In this document: positions 8,086 to 15,439 of the stretch, one piece after another
How positions within the stretch are numbered: the first letter of the stretch is position 1
Layout of the letters: every line of letters starts with the position of its first letter
From: an uncultured Lachnospiraceae bacterium
Lineage (GTDB): Bacteria; Bacillota; Clostridia; Lachnospirales; Lachnospiraceae
DNA: 64,000 bases
Direction: 5' to 3'
Assembly (NCBI GenBank): GCA_910579465.1
Contig: CAJTUB010000005.1
Coordinates: 124,001 to 188,000, forward strand
Made by a program: the position numbers and the translations under genes
The notes under the pieces: model-generated
What the model saw: only the letters and a program-made list of their open reading frames with translations
The model's database searches: none
What the model was told of the DNA's origin: nothing

Positions 8086-8584
8086 CGGCATCCTCCTCCT
8101 GACGTTGGAGCCCTCTGCCAGTAATCACAAGATGTTGTTCCTTCCCACGCCACACAAAAAACCTCCAGCACTCGTCATCCGAGGTTGTATCGACCAGAAC
8201 AGTCAATGTAATATTCTTGCTAAAACAAATTTTCAAGTCCCCGAAATCATTTATCTCTATTGCTTCCACTGTAAGATGGTCTGACAAATTTTCGTTAAAC
8301 CAATCACACCACTTGTCCAGTAAATTATTCCCCTTTTCGTCCCAATCAAAGCCTTCGTCCCCTGCCATCTGCGGTATCGGCTGATATTTGTCCGTATCCG
8401 TAATCAGTACCTCTTCGTTATTACAAAATCTGAAAAAGGTCTGCATATGAAGCGCATAATCCTTGCCGTCCGTTCCCTTCATGGCAATCCAGATTAAATC
8501 GGCGGCTCTTCCGATTCTTATATTTTTTGCCCCCTTCATCCGGCGGACACATTCTGTAATCCTGTTTTTTTCTGATAAAGTCAT
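8078..8584 (-). CDS. Hypothetical protein, paralogue of the preceding entry; immunity-like
   Basis: A 168-residue soluble protein with the same landmarks as its neighbour: LHMQTFFRFCNNEE, LITDTDKYQPIPQ, NLLDKW and ECWRFF. Alpha/beta content looks regular and there is no membrane segment. ATG 8584 has AGGAG 7 nt upstream; the longer TTG reading to 8608 has none. The two genes are translationally coupled (8-bp overlap) and share the terminator at 7428-7453. No recognised catalytic motif is visible, and function is unknown. Confidence 0.75.
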   Translation of the reverse strand: MTLSEKNRITECVRRMKGAKNIRIGRAADLIWIAMKGTDGKDYALHMQTFFRFCNNEEVLITDTDKYQPIPQMAGDEGFDWDEKGNNLLDKWCDWFNENLSDHLTVEAIEINDFGDLKICFSKNITLTVLVDTTSDDECWRFFVWRGKEQHLVITGRGLQRQEEDADE

Positions 8585-8669
8585 ATACCGCTCCTGCCGA
8601 TACTCCAAAATAATCCGTAAAATCCCGAAACATAGTTTCCGTTTTTATCCTTATTTTCGTTTTATCCTC

Positions 8670-8915
8670 TCACACCAAGCCTGTCATCACACTTTCGTCA
8701 TTTTCATTTAAAATTTCAACGATGGTATCGCCGTCAAATACGACAATATAGTCATAGGGCAACATAAGCACCTTCAAGAGTGCAGGACGCAGCTTTACTA
8801 ATTGGTACGCATAAATTGATTCATACTCTTCTGACCCCCGTTCATAGCAGCCACTATACCGGTTCCCCAGAATCGGAAGCCTCTGTTTCAAACCATTCCC
8901 ACGGCTTGCTTTCAT
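8670..8915 (-). CDS. Possible small protein or gene remnant
   Basis: The frame encodes a plausible hydrophobic and acidic C-terminus (YDYIVVFDGDTIVEILNEND). It lacks a convincing start: ATG 8915 has only a poorly placed GAGG and would overlap the upstream gene by about 60 bp. It may be a short coupled gene, or the tail of a degraded member of the small-protein cluster. No family is recognised. Confidence 0.35.
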   Translation of the reverse strand: MKASRGNGLKQRLPILGNRYSGCYERGSEEYESIYAYQLVKLRPALLKVLMLPYDYIVVFDGDTIVEILNENDESVMTGLV

Positions 8916-9147
8916 CCTCACGAAAAGCACCCCACCCCGAAGGAAGCTCACATAATTCACAGATAGAAGGCTCAAGCTGCTCCATTTCTGAAATCGACAC
9001 TACAGCAGCATTTTCATTACTGACCTCCTCGCCGTCTAAAAACTGCCATATTTCATCCGTATCATGGAAAACCAAAACTACCCTCTTTTTCTTATTCATA
9101 ATATCCCTCGTAGTGATTACTGCCGTGTTTTCATCCATATCAAACAT
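8854..9147 (-). CDS. Small DUF2185-like (Imm33-type) protein
   Basis: A 97-residue acidic protein. The layout is a first strand with a basic turn (MNKKKRVVLVFHD), then IWQFLDGEE, then a helix ISEMEQLEPSI and LPSGWGAFRED before a Trp-rich end. This matches my memory of the DUF2185/Imm33 pattern (WqFl, LPxGxxAxR). ATG 9147 with AGGAGG 8 nt upstream is the start; a longer frame to 9234 lacks support. The family is linked to polymorphic-toxin immunity, but no toxin gene is visible here. Confidence 0.7.
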   Translation of the reverse strand: MFDMDENTAVITTRDIMNKKKRVVLVFHDTDEIWQFLDGEEVSNENAAVVSISEMEQLEPSICELCELPSGWGAFREDESKPWEWFETEASDSGEPV

Positions 9148-9252
9148 CGTTTTTCCTCCTAAGCTGCTAACAAAATAAGTATAACACCCCTCTACTTGAA
9201 AATTATACCCTAGGATTCGCTTTTCCGCAAGCATAAGGCACCTTTGAGTTTA

Positions 9253-9553
9253 CGCATTTTTTAGCGACTTTAAAAGTCCCGGTGGCGGACCGGTAAGCTG
9301 CTTTTGCATTTGTCCGAAGGACCCAGGTTTAGCGCAACCGGAATCGCCTCTTAGGGAAACGCTGATGAAAGCGTTTCCCGCGCCGGAGGCTCTGAGGAAG
9401 CGATGATTTAATCAGCGCTTCCTTAGAGCCGGTTAGGCGCGAGGACGCCACCGAGCGGCTTAACGGCTCTTAGAGGAAGTCCGGCGGAGCGTTTGCGCTT
9501 GCAAAATCAGCTTACCGTACTGTCGCCGGGACATAATAGGAATACAAAATGCG
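9253..9553. repeat. Composite nested palindromic repeat, copy B
   Basis: 301 bp bounded by CGCATTTT and AAAATGCG. Inside lie complementary GTCCCGG(T)GGC-type arms, then CGGTAAGCTG/CAGCTTACCG arms, then a core starting TTTTGCATTTGTCCGAAGG and ending GCGCTTGCAAAA. The core holds a separate 68-bp unit (9355-9422). Every layer is an inverted repeat, so the whole could fold into one long hairpin. It has no coding potential and looks like a non-autonomous mobile element hosting another. Confidence 0.8.
9355..9422. mobile_element. 68-bp miniature mobile repeat M, copy in element B
   Basis: Starts GGAAACGCTGAT and ends ATCAGCGCTTCC: 12-bp terminal inverted repeats with one mismatch. It is flanked by TTAG at 9351-9354 and 9423-9426. 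The related repeat at 7456 carries a single TTAG at the corresponding point and no insert, so this is a filled site with a 4-bp target duplication. A second copy is at 19510-19577. Confidence 0.85.
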
Positions 9554-9710
9554 GAAACCCAAGCAGGGCGCCCGCTTCTCCCGGTTGATATTTTATCTCA
9601 ATTCGAGTAAAATAGAGTAAGAAAGGAAAATTCCGGCATTTCCTGCAGAGAACTCCCGCGGCAGCAGCAGACTATGCAGGCAGATGAAAAGGATTTTTAC
9701 GGTGTAAGAA

Positions 9711-11099
9711 ATGAACAAAGAACAAGAAAAAGCAGCACAAAAAACAGCTTTATTTGAACAGGCGCCTATCCCGAAGGCAATTCTGGTTTTATCCGTGCCG
9801 ACCGTTATCAGCTCGCTTGTCATGGTAATCTACAATCTTGCAGATACCTATTTTGTCGGTATGTTAAATAACTCTATCCAGAACTCTGCCGTGACTCTGG
9901 CGGCGCCGGTGCTTTTAGCCTTTAATGCAGTCAACAATTTGTTCGGTGTCGGCAGCTCCAGCATGATGAGCCGTGCCCTGGGCAGAAAGGATTACGATAC
10001 GGTACGCCGCAGTTCTGCCTTCGGCTTTTACTGTGCCATCTTCTGCGGTGCCCTGTTTTCCCTGCTTGTTACCATCGGGAAAGCCCCGCTTCTTACCCTG
10101 CTCGGAGCAGATGCACAAACCGCCGCAGTTACCGGGGAATATCTGAAATGGACCGTATCCTTTGGCGCGGTACCGGCAATTCTGAATGTAGTGCTTGCCT
10201 ATCTTGTACGCTCGGAGGGCTCTGCGCTCCATGCAAGTCTTGGCACCATGAGCGGCTGTATCCTGAACATCCTGCTGGACCCGGTTTTTATTCTCCCGTG
10301 GGGACTTAATATGGGCGCCGCCGGCGCGGGACTGGCAACCTTCCTTGCAAACTGTGTTGCCTGCATATACTTTTTTGTCTTTCTCTTTGCAAAACGAAAA
10401 AGCACCTTTGTCTGCATTTCGCCGCGCGCTTTTGGCATGAAACGGGCAATTCTCCTTGGCGTATGCGGCGTCGGGATTCCTGCTTCCATCCAGAACCTGC
10501 TGAACGTCACCGGTATGACGGTATTGAACAATTTTACCTCCGTCTATGGACCGGATGCAGTTTCCGCCATGGGCATCGCGCAAAAGGTCAATATGGTGCC
10601 GATGTATATTACCATGGGCGTTTCACAGGGCATTATGCCGCTGATCAGCTATAACTACGCCAGCAAAAATACCAGTCGTATGAAACAGACCGTTACCTTC
10701 TCCGCCAAGCTTTCCCTTGCCTTTCTGGCGCTGATTACGGTCGGCTACTATATCGGCGCATCCTTCTGGATTTCACTGTTTATGAAAAACGAGGCAATCG
10801 TATCCTATGGCGCAAGGTTCCTCCGTGGCATGTGCCTTTCCCTTCCGTTTCTCTGCATGGACTTCCTCGCCGTCGGCGTGTTTCAGGCGTGCGGTATGGG
10901 GAAAAAGGCATTTCTCTTTGCGCTGCTCCGGAAAATCGTACTCGAAATACCGGCACTCTACATTTTGAACTGGCTGATCCCGCTTTACGGCCTTGCCTAT
11001 GCGCAGTTCACCGCCGAATTCATTCTGGCAATTGCTGCTGTCCTCGTACTGCTCCGCATCTTCCGGGAGGAGGAGAAAAAGGAAGTCCGTTGCAAGTAA
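9711..11099 (+). CDS. MATE family multidrug/cation exporter
   Basis: A 462-residue membrane protein of normal MATE length with twelve predicted helices in two homologous halves. The first half opens with PIPKAILVLSVPTVISSLVM and NLADTYFVG, both typical of DinF/NorM-like exporters; the second half repeats the fold from about residue 235. It should export cationic compounds using a sodium or proton gradient. The ribosome site is weak (GGTG before ATG 9711), but the N-terminus aligns with the family. Substrate cannot be inferred. Confidence 0.93.
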   Translation: MNKEQEKAAQKTALFEQAPIPKAILVLSVPTVISSLVMVIYNLADTYFVGMLNNSIQNSAVTLAAPVLLAFNAVNNLFGVGSSSMMSRALGRKDYDTVRRSSAFGFYCAIFCGALFSLLVTIGKAPLLTLLGADAQTAAVTGEYLKWTVSFGAVPAILNVVLAYLVRSEGSALHASLGTMSGCILNILLDPVFILPWGLNMGAAGAGLATFLANCVACIYFFVFLFAKRKSTFVCISPRAFGMKRAILLGVCGVGIPASIQNLLNVTGMTVLNNFTSVYGPDAVSAMGIAQKVNMVPMYITMGVSQGIMPLISYNYASKNTSRMKQTVTFSAKLSLAFLALITVGYYIGASFWISLFMKNEAIVSYGARFLRGMCLSLPFLCMDFLAVGVFQACGMGKKAFLFALLRKIVLEIPALYILNWLIPLYGLAYAQFTAEFILAIAAVLVLLRIFREEEKKEVRCK

Positions 11100-11153
11100 A
11101 TCCATCGACAGTCAGGGAATTACTTAATCGAGCAGGGGCTGTTGCATAAAAAA

Positions 11154-11179
11154 CGGGACCGTGATATGCCACGGTCCCG
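11154..11179 (-). terminator. Terminator of the DEAD-box helicase gene
   Basis: A perfect 10-bp stem (CGGGACCGTG/CACGGTCCCG) with a 6-nt loop, followed on the minus strand by six T. It lies 7 bp past the helicase stop and also sits 55 bp after the convergent MATE gene. Confidence 0.85.
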
Positions 11180-11185
11180 GATGCT

Positions 11186-12856
11186 TTATCGCTTTCCTTC
11201 GCTTTTTCCTCTTCCCTTTGTGCTTCTTCCGCCGGTCTTTCCGCTTTTGCTTCTTCCGCTTCCTCTGTCTTCGGATTTTCCTCCTTTGTTCGCCCGCTCC
11301 ATATGTACGTCTCTTCCCTTAATCTTTACATTCTTCATTGCCAGAAGGACTTCATCCACATACTCGCCCGGCACCTCGACAAAGGTATAATTATCGTACA
11401 TCTTGATTGCCCCGATCAGCTGACCCGGCATACCGCTTTCGCCCGCAATCGCGCCGACAATATCGCCCGGACGCACATTGTCCTTCTTACCGACATTTAC
11501 AAACAGACGGACTCTCGCAGACTTCCCTTCTCCTTCGCTCATATCAAGGCCTTCATCCATGATTGTTTCAGAAGACTCGCCCATCGAAAGCTTCAGAAGA
11601 GCCGCTGCTATCTCTAACGCAGTACAGTCAGCCTCCTCCATATGCTTTTCGATAATCTCCGTCATGCTGCGGAGCTCACCGCCCGCAATCAGCTCATCCA
11701 CACGGCTCATCAGCTTTTCCGCCCGGATTGTGTTAATATCATTTACCGACGGCACCGGGCGCATGTGAATCTTTGTCTTACAATAGCGCATGATATCCTT
11801 CAGCTTGTAGATTTCCCTGCCGACTACCAGCGTATGGGAGGTTCCTACGCGTCCCGCCCTGCCGGTTCTGCCGATACGATGCACATAATACTCGTCGTCC
11901 TGCGGAATATCATAGTTAAATACCGCTTCCACGTCGTCTACGTCAATTCCTCTTGCGGCAACGTCGGTAGCGACCAGAATATCAATCTTTCCGTTACGGA
12001 ACGCTTCCATGACACGGTCCCGCTGCTGCTGCTTCAAATCGCCGTGCAGCCCGTCTGCAAAATAGCCCCGCAGCTGCAAATCCGAAACCAGCTCGTCCAC
12101 AAGCTTTTTCGTATTACAAAATACCAGCGCCCGCTTCGGGTCATACATATCCAGAAGACGCGAAAGCACCTCCGGCTTATTCTTCTGGCGTACCTCATAA
12201 TAATACTGTTCGATTTTCGGCACCGTCAGCTCACGCTTTACGACGCGGACAAGCTCCGCGTCCTTCTGGTATGTTGCTGCCAGCTCCATAATCGGCTGCG
12301 GCATCGTCGCAGAAAACAACAGCGTCTGGCGCTCCTCCGGAAGCTCGCCCAGAATCAGCTCGATGTCCTCCCGGAAGCCCATGTTTAACATCTCATCCGC
12401 CTCATCAAGCGTTACGGTCCTTACCGTCTCCATTTTTAACGTGTGGCGGCGCATATGGTCCATCACACGGCCCGGCGTCCCGATAATCACCTGCACGCCG
12501 CCCTTTAAGGAACGAATCTGCTTTGTAATATCCTGCCCGCCATAAATCGGCAGCACCTTAATCCCATGCATAAACTTTGCAAGCTTCCGGATTTCCTCCG
12601 CCACCTGAATCGCAAGCTCTCTCGTCGGGCAAAGCACCAGTGCCTGTAAGCTCCTGTCCTTCGGGTTCACCTGCTGCAGCAGCGGAATCCCGAACGCTGC
12701 CGTCTTTCCTGTACCGGTCTGCGCCTGTCCGATAATATCCTTTCCTTCCAATACTACCGGAATGGCCGCCGCCTGAATCGGTGTCATTTCCTCAAATCCC
12801 ATTTCGGCCACGGCACGCAGAATCGGCGCGGTCAGCTCTGTCTCATCAAATCTCAT
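11186..12856 (-). CDS. deaD: DEAD-box ATP-dependent RNA helicase, CsdA/DeaD type
   Basis: 556 residues. The helicase core has the Q motif near residues 22-28, motif I AQTGTGKT, Ia PTRELAIQ, Ib TPGR, II DEAD, III SAT, V ATDVAARGID and VI HRIGRTGRAG. Residues of about 430-510 form a DbpA/CsdA-type RNA-binding domain (VRLFVNVGKKD through GEYVDEVLLAMKNV), and the tail is basic and glycine-rich. It remodels structured RNA, probably in ribosome assembly and cold adaptation. It has its own promoter and terminator. Confidence 0.95.
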   Translation of the reverse strand: MRFDETELTAPILRAVAEMGFEEMTPIQAAAIPVVLEGKDIIGQAQTGTGKTAAFGIPLLQQVNPKDRSLQALVLCPTRELAIQVAEEIRKLAKFMHGIKVLPIYGGQDITKQIRSLKGGVQVIIGTPGRVMDHMRRHTLKMETVRTVTLDEADEMLNMGFREDIELILGELPEERQTLLFSATMPQPIMELAATYQKDAELVRVVKRELTVPKIEQYYYEVRQKNKPEVLSRLLDMYDPKRALVFCNTKKLVDELVSDLQLRGYFADGLHGDLKQQQRDRVMEAFRNGKIDILVATDVAARGIDVDDVEAVFNYDIPQDDEYYVHRIGRTGRAGRVGTSHTLVVGREIYKLKDIMRYCKTKIHMRPVPSVNDINTIRAEKLMSRVDELIAGGELRSMTEIIEKHMEEADCTALEIAAALLKLSMGESSETIMDEGLDMSEGEGKSARVRLFVNVGKKDNVRPGDIVGAIAGESGMPGQLIGAIKMYDNYTFVEVPGEYVDEVLLAMKNVKIKGRDVHMERANKGGKSEDRGSGRSKSGKTGGRSTKGRGKSEGKR

Positions 12857-12932
12857 GTTCTTTTTACTATCCTTACTTTTTATTTTCCCGCATCAAAAGC
12901 TGTTTCTACCTTTACGACACAAAGACTTTGTC

Positions 12933-12961
12933 AGTATAGCACACTCTCTCCAAAAAAGCAA
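12933..12961 (-). promoter_or_regulatory. Sigma-A promoter of the DEAD-box helicase
   Basis: On the minus strand, TTGCTT (12956-12961), 17-bp spacer and TATACT (12933-12938). The predicted leader is about 70 nt, long enough for RNA-level control as in many cold-responsive helicase genes. The rest of the gap to 13081 holds only a short imperfect palindrome near 13030-13060. Confidence 0.65.
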
Positions 12962-13081
12962 ATAAAATCTGCTTCTTCCTGCAAATCTGTCGGAACTAAA
13001 GCCTCCTGACGGAATACGATACTTCCCGCAGGCATATCCGCAGGCGTTGGCATACGCCTGACTGCCCCATACCGGTCTTCC

Positions 13082-13768
13082 CTAGTAAAACTTGTAATAA
13101 GAGGGCGTCACAATAAAGCCCAGCTCGTGCTCTGTATAATAAGAACGCCCGATTACCGTCAGTTTATAACCTTCCGTATAGCTGACCGAACCGTCCGTGT
13201 TTATAACGTCCCCTTCCGTCAGGTAACTCTTTTCATATCCTTCCGCGGTATGCAAAGAAACACAGGACGTATAGATATGAACCTTCCCGCTCTCAAAATA
13301 CCACACGTCATATGATTGCTTAACAGTGGCAACTACATATCCGTTTTTTAAATACTCTTTTGTATTTTCACGTTTAACTACAGTGTAATCGGAATCTGCA
13401 TAAAACTCCGGAAGTCCAAACCTCCTTTCCACCCTTTCTATCTCTAACAGTCCCTCCGGCACCTCCGGTACTTCCTCATCGTCCAATGAAACTCCTGTCT
13501 TTTCTTCCACGGTACTGATAATCTTCCACTCGTCGCCATGAAAAAAATACGTTTCTTCTTTCACGCATCCCGGATAATCAGAGACTGCAAGAGACACTGC
13601 TGCCCTATCCGCCGTATCCCCACTCTCTCCCACCACAGGCACAGGCGTCGGCTCTGCACACTGTTTCGTTATTTCCTGCCGTCCGGAACTCTCTGCCGCA
13701 GCCACATTTACCGCAACCGCCGGAACCAGAAGACAGACTGCAATTACCAGGCAAATCCTCTTCTTCAT
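13082..13768 (-). CDS. Secreted protein of unknown function
   Basis: 228 residues starting at ATG 13768 (AGGAG upstream). A signal peptide (MKKRICLVIAVCLLVPAVAV, probable cleavage after the following Ala-rich stretch) is followed by an all-beta extracellular part. The motif GKVHIYTSC, then INTDGSVSYTEG, recurs in the protein encoded at 28524-29126 (GKVHLYSLG, HNTDGTFSTG), so the two share an unnamed domain. It is the third gene after the ECF sigma and anti-sigma genes on the same strand and may be part of their output. No enzyme motif is visible. Confidence 0.75.
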   Translation of the reverse strand: MKKRICLVIAVCLLVPAVAVNVAAAESSGRQEITKQCAEPTPVPVVGESGDTADRAAVSLAVSDYPGCVKEETYFFHGDEWKIISTVEEKTGVSLDDEEVPEVPEGLLEIERVERRFGLPEFYADSDYTVVKRENTKEYLKNGYVVATVKQSYDVWYFESGKVHIYTSCVSLHTAEGYEKSYLTEGDVINTDGSVSYTEGYKLTVIGRSYYTEHELGFIVTPSYYKFY

Positions 13769-13831
13769 AAAATTCTTCTCCTTTCTCAAATCCTTGTGTC
13801 GTAAAGGTAAAACAGCTTTACAATAAACTCT

Positions 13832-14749
13832 CTACTTCTCTTCTACAAAAATAATATCATACTGCTCAGACTCCCCCTTCTCCCTTTCTGGTCTGTAAAA
13901 AAATATAATCTCACATACAGGCTCTAGCCTCGTAACAGCTTCCGGCACATCAGAGGAAGTATCCAGCCTTCCGCTTTTCATTTCATAAATATAGTCGCAC
14001 CCTTCAAACATATAGTCGTATCCACCGCTTCCAAATTCCCTTGGCTTTCCTATTTGCACCGGACTGGCAGTAACCTCTTCTCCTTCTCTTTTGCTGACTT
14101 CTCTTATACCGGCCAGCAGAGACTCAAAATTGATTTTTGCACACTTGGTTGCAGAATACGGCTCTTTCTCTATTTTCATCCGTGTCATCCGGTTTTTCTG
14201 CGCCGAATCGCTGACAGGACTTCCCGTCACTTTATATTGGCAGTTCCGGTTCTCATCTAAAAAAAGAAGCTTAAACTCGCTACGGGGCTCAAGGATAAAA
14301 CCATCGCTCTTACCCGTAAAACCTCCATCCGAATCTATAATTACAAAGTCCAAATCCTCTAAACAGCCTTTCTCCGCAAAATAGTCCGCAACCACTGCCA
14401 ATATCTCAAATGAATTGCAATTACAATAAACTCTGCCTCCCGGTCCAAACCTTTTATACCAACAGAAAAAAACGATTGACAGAAGAAGCAGAATACTTAA
14501 AAGAGATAAGAGGATACCATTCTTCATTTTATGATTTTTTCTTATCTTTTTTAATGGTTCAACCTCGTCCAGATGCTTCTGCACTAATTCCGCCGGTTCC
14601 GGAACAGGAGACACCCTCATATCTTCATAAACCTTCCTACACTCCTCACAGCTTTGTAAATGCTCCGCTATGTACTCCTTTGTTTCATCACTACATATTC
14701 CGTCAAGGTAAAGCGGCATACTATCCTGAACCAAACAGCACTCCTTCAT
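13832..14749 (-). CDS. Anti-sigma factor with zinc-finger domain
   Basis: 305 residues from ATG 14749. The N-terminal zf-HC2-type domain (about residues 1-45) has a CC pair, then HLQSCEEC and metal-type spacing, as in ZAS-family anti-sigma factors. A membrane helix at about residues 75-97 is followed by an extracytoplasmic domain of about 200 residues. The start overlaps the sigma stop by 4 bp, so the two are co-translated. The predicted role is to hold the sigma factor at the membrane until an envelope signal releases it. The outer domain matches no family I recognise. Confidence 0.85.
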   Translation of the reverse strand: MKECCLVQDSMPLYLDGICSDETKEYIAEHLQSCEECRKVYEDMRVSPVPEPAELVQKHLDEVEPLKKIRKNHKMKNGILLSLLSILLLLSIVFFCWYKRFGPGGRVYCNCNSFEILAVVADYFAEKGCLEDLDFVIIDSDGGFTGKSDGFILEPRSEFKLLFLDENRNCQYKVTGSPVSDSAQKNRMTRMKIEKEPYSATKCAKINFESLLAGIREVSKREGEEVTASPVQIGKPREFGSGGYDYMFEGCDYIYEMKSGRLDTSSDVPEAVTRLEPVCEIIFFYRPEREKGESEQYDIIFVEEK

Positions 14750-15234
14750 CCCATGTCTCCCTCCTTTATCTTTTTTCTTAATTTTTCCCTGGCACGGTAA
14801 AATATCACCCTCGCCCAATTTTCCGATTTATGAAATATCTCTCCTAACTCCCGGAAAGAAAGTTCTTCGTTATAACGTAATAAAAAGACCTCTTTATAGG
14901 GTTCATCTAACTGATGTATCATACGATAAAGCCTTTTCAGATTCTCTTTCTCTTCCACAAGACTCACATTGTCTTTACCGGCAATTTCCTCATTCAGCTC
15001 CAGCTTTCCGTATTTTTTATCCTCGCGCAAATAGTCCACAAAAAGATTCTTTGCAATCTGGTACAGCCAGGTAGTCAGGGAACAAATTCCCTGAAAATCA
15101 TCTAGATGTTTATATGCGCGGAAAAAGGTTTCCTGGGTCAGCTCTTCCGCCACATGATAATTTCTTGTCAGCGAATAGAGATACGAAAATACTTTTTTTG
15201 CCTGTTCCTCATATATTTGCTCAAACTTAGGAAT
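14746..15234 (-). CDS. ECF-type RNA polymerase sigma factor, ATT start
   Basis: 162 residues when read from ATT 15234. Region 2 carries AEELTQETFFRAYKH and region 4 carries LSFRELGEIFHKSENWARV with REKLRKK, typical of ECF sigma factors. The first ordinary start is GTG 15153, but that removes the first region-2 helix. The frame upstream reads PKFEQIYEEQAKKV, a normal family N-terminus, with no ATG, GTG or TTG before the in-frame stop. GGAGGTG (15240-15246) sits 5 nt before the ATT. The anti-sigma gene follows with a 4-bp overlap, and an ECF-type promoter lies upstream. Confidence 0.88.
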   Translation of the reverse strand: MPKFEQIYEEQAKKVFSYLYSLTRNYHVAEELTQETFFRAYKHLDDFQGICSLTTWLYQIAKNLFVDYLREDKKYGKLELNEEIAGKDNVSLVEEKENLKRLYRMIHQLDEPYKEVFLLRYNEELSFRELGEIFHKSENWARVIFYRAREKLRKKIKEGDMG

Positions 15235-15274
15235 ACTCCCACCTCCATCCTTTCTCTTATCGTTCTTTATCCTT

Positions 15275-15302
15275 TAGACGAAAAAACTTAAACTTCGTTA
15301 CA
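15275..15302 (-). promoter_or_regulatory. ECF sigma-type promoter, probably autoregulatory
   Basis: On the minus strand, TGTAAC (15297-15302), a 16-bp spacer and CGTCTA (15275-15280). This is the pattern of ECF promoters such as those of Bacillus SigM/SigX/SigV. It sits 40 bp before the proposed ATT start of an ECF sigma gene, so self-activation is likely. Confidence 0.7.
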
Positions 15303-15358
15303 AAAATTATATAAAAATGTCTTACTTAAATTTTCTTATTTCTAAACGGCTGAAAAAA

Positions 15359-15389
15359 CGGAGCTGCCGCAAAAAGAACAGCAACTCCG
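15359..15389 (-). terminator. Terminator after the M20 amidohydrolase gene
   Basis: An imperfect stem (CGGAGTTGCTG against GGCAGCTCCG on the minus strand) followed by six T at 15353-15358. It lies about 50 bp past the stop at 15440. Confidence 0.6.
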
Positions 15390-15439
15390 GCCGACTTCCT
15401 ATAAACCGCCAGGATACCTTCTGACTATAAAAAGTTCCT

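Larger units (their letters stand above)
9148..9710. other. Intergenic region, mainly a composite palindromic repeat
   Basis: This 563-bp gap separates the divergent DUF2185-like and MATE genes. Its middle (9253-9553) is the composite repeat annotated separately. The rest, 9554-9710, is an AT-rich lead-in to the MATE gene with no confident promoter. No RNA gene was recognised. Confidence 0.6.

Noticed and set aside
9253..9553. Known full-length IS element.
   Set aside because: No transposase frame fits into 301 bp, and the sequence is a nest of inverted repeats.
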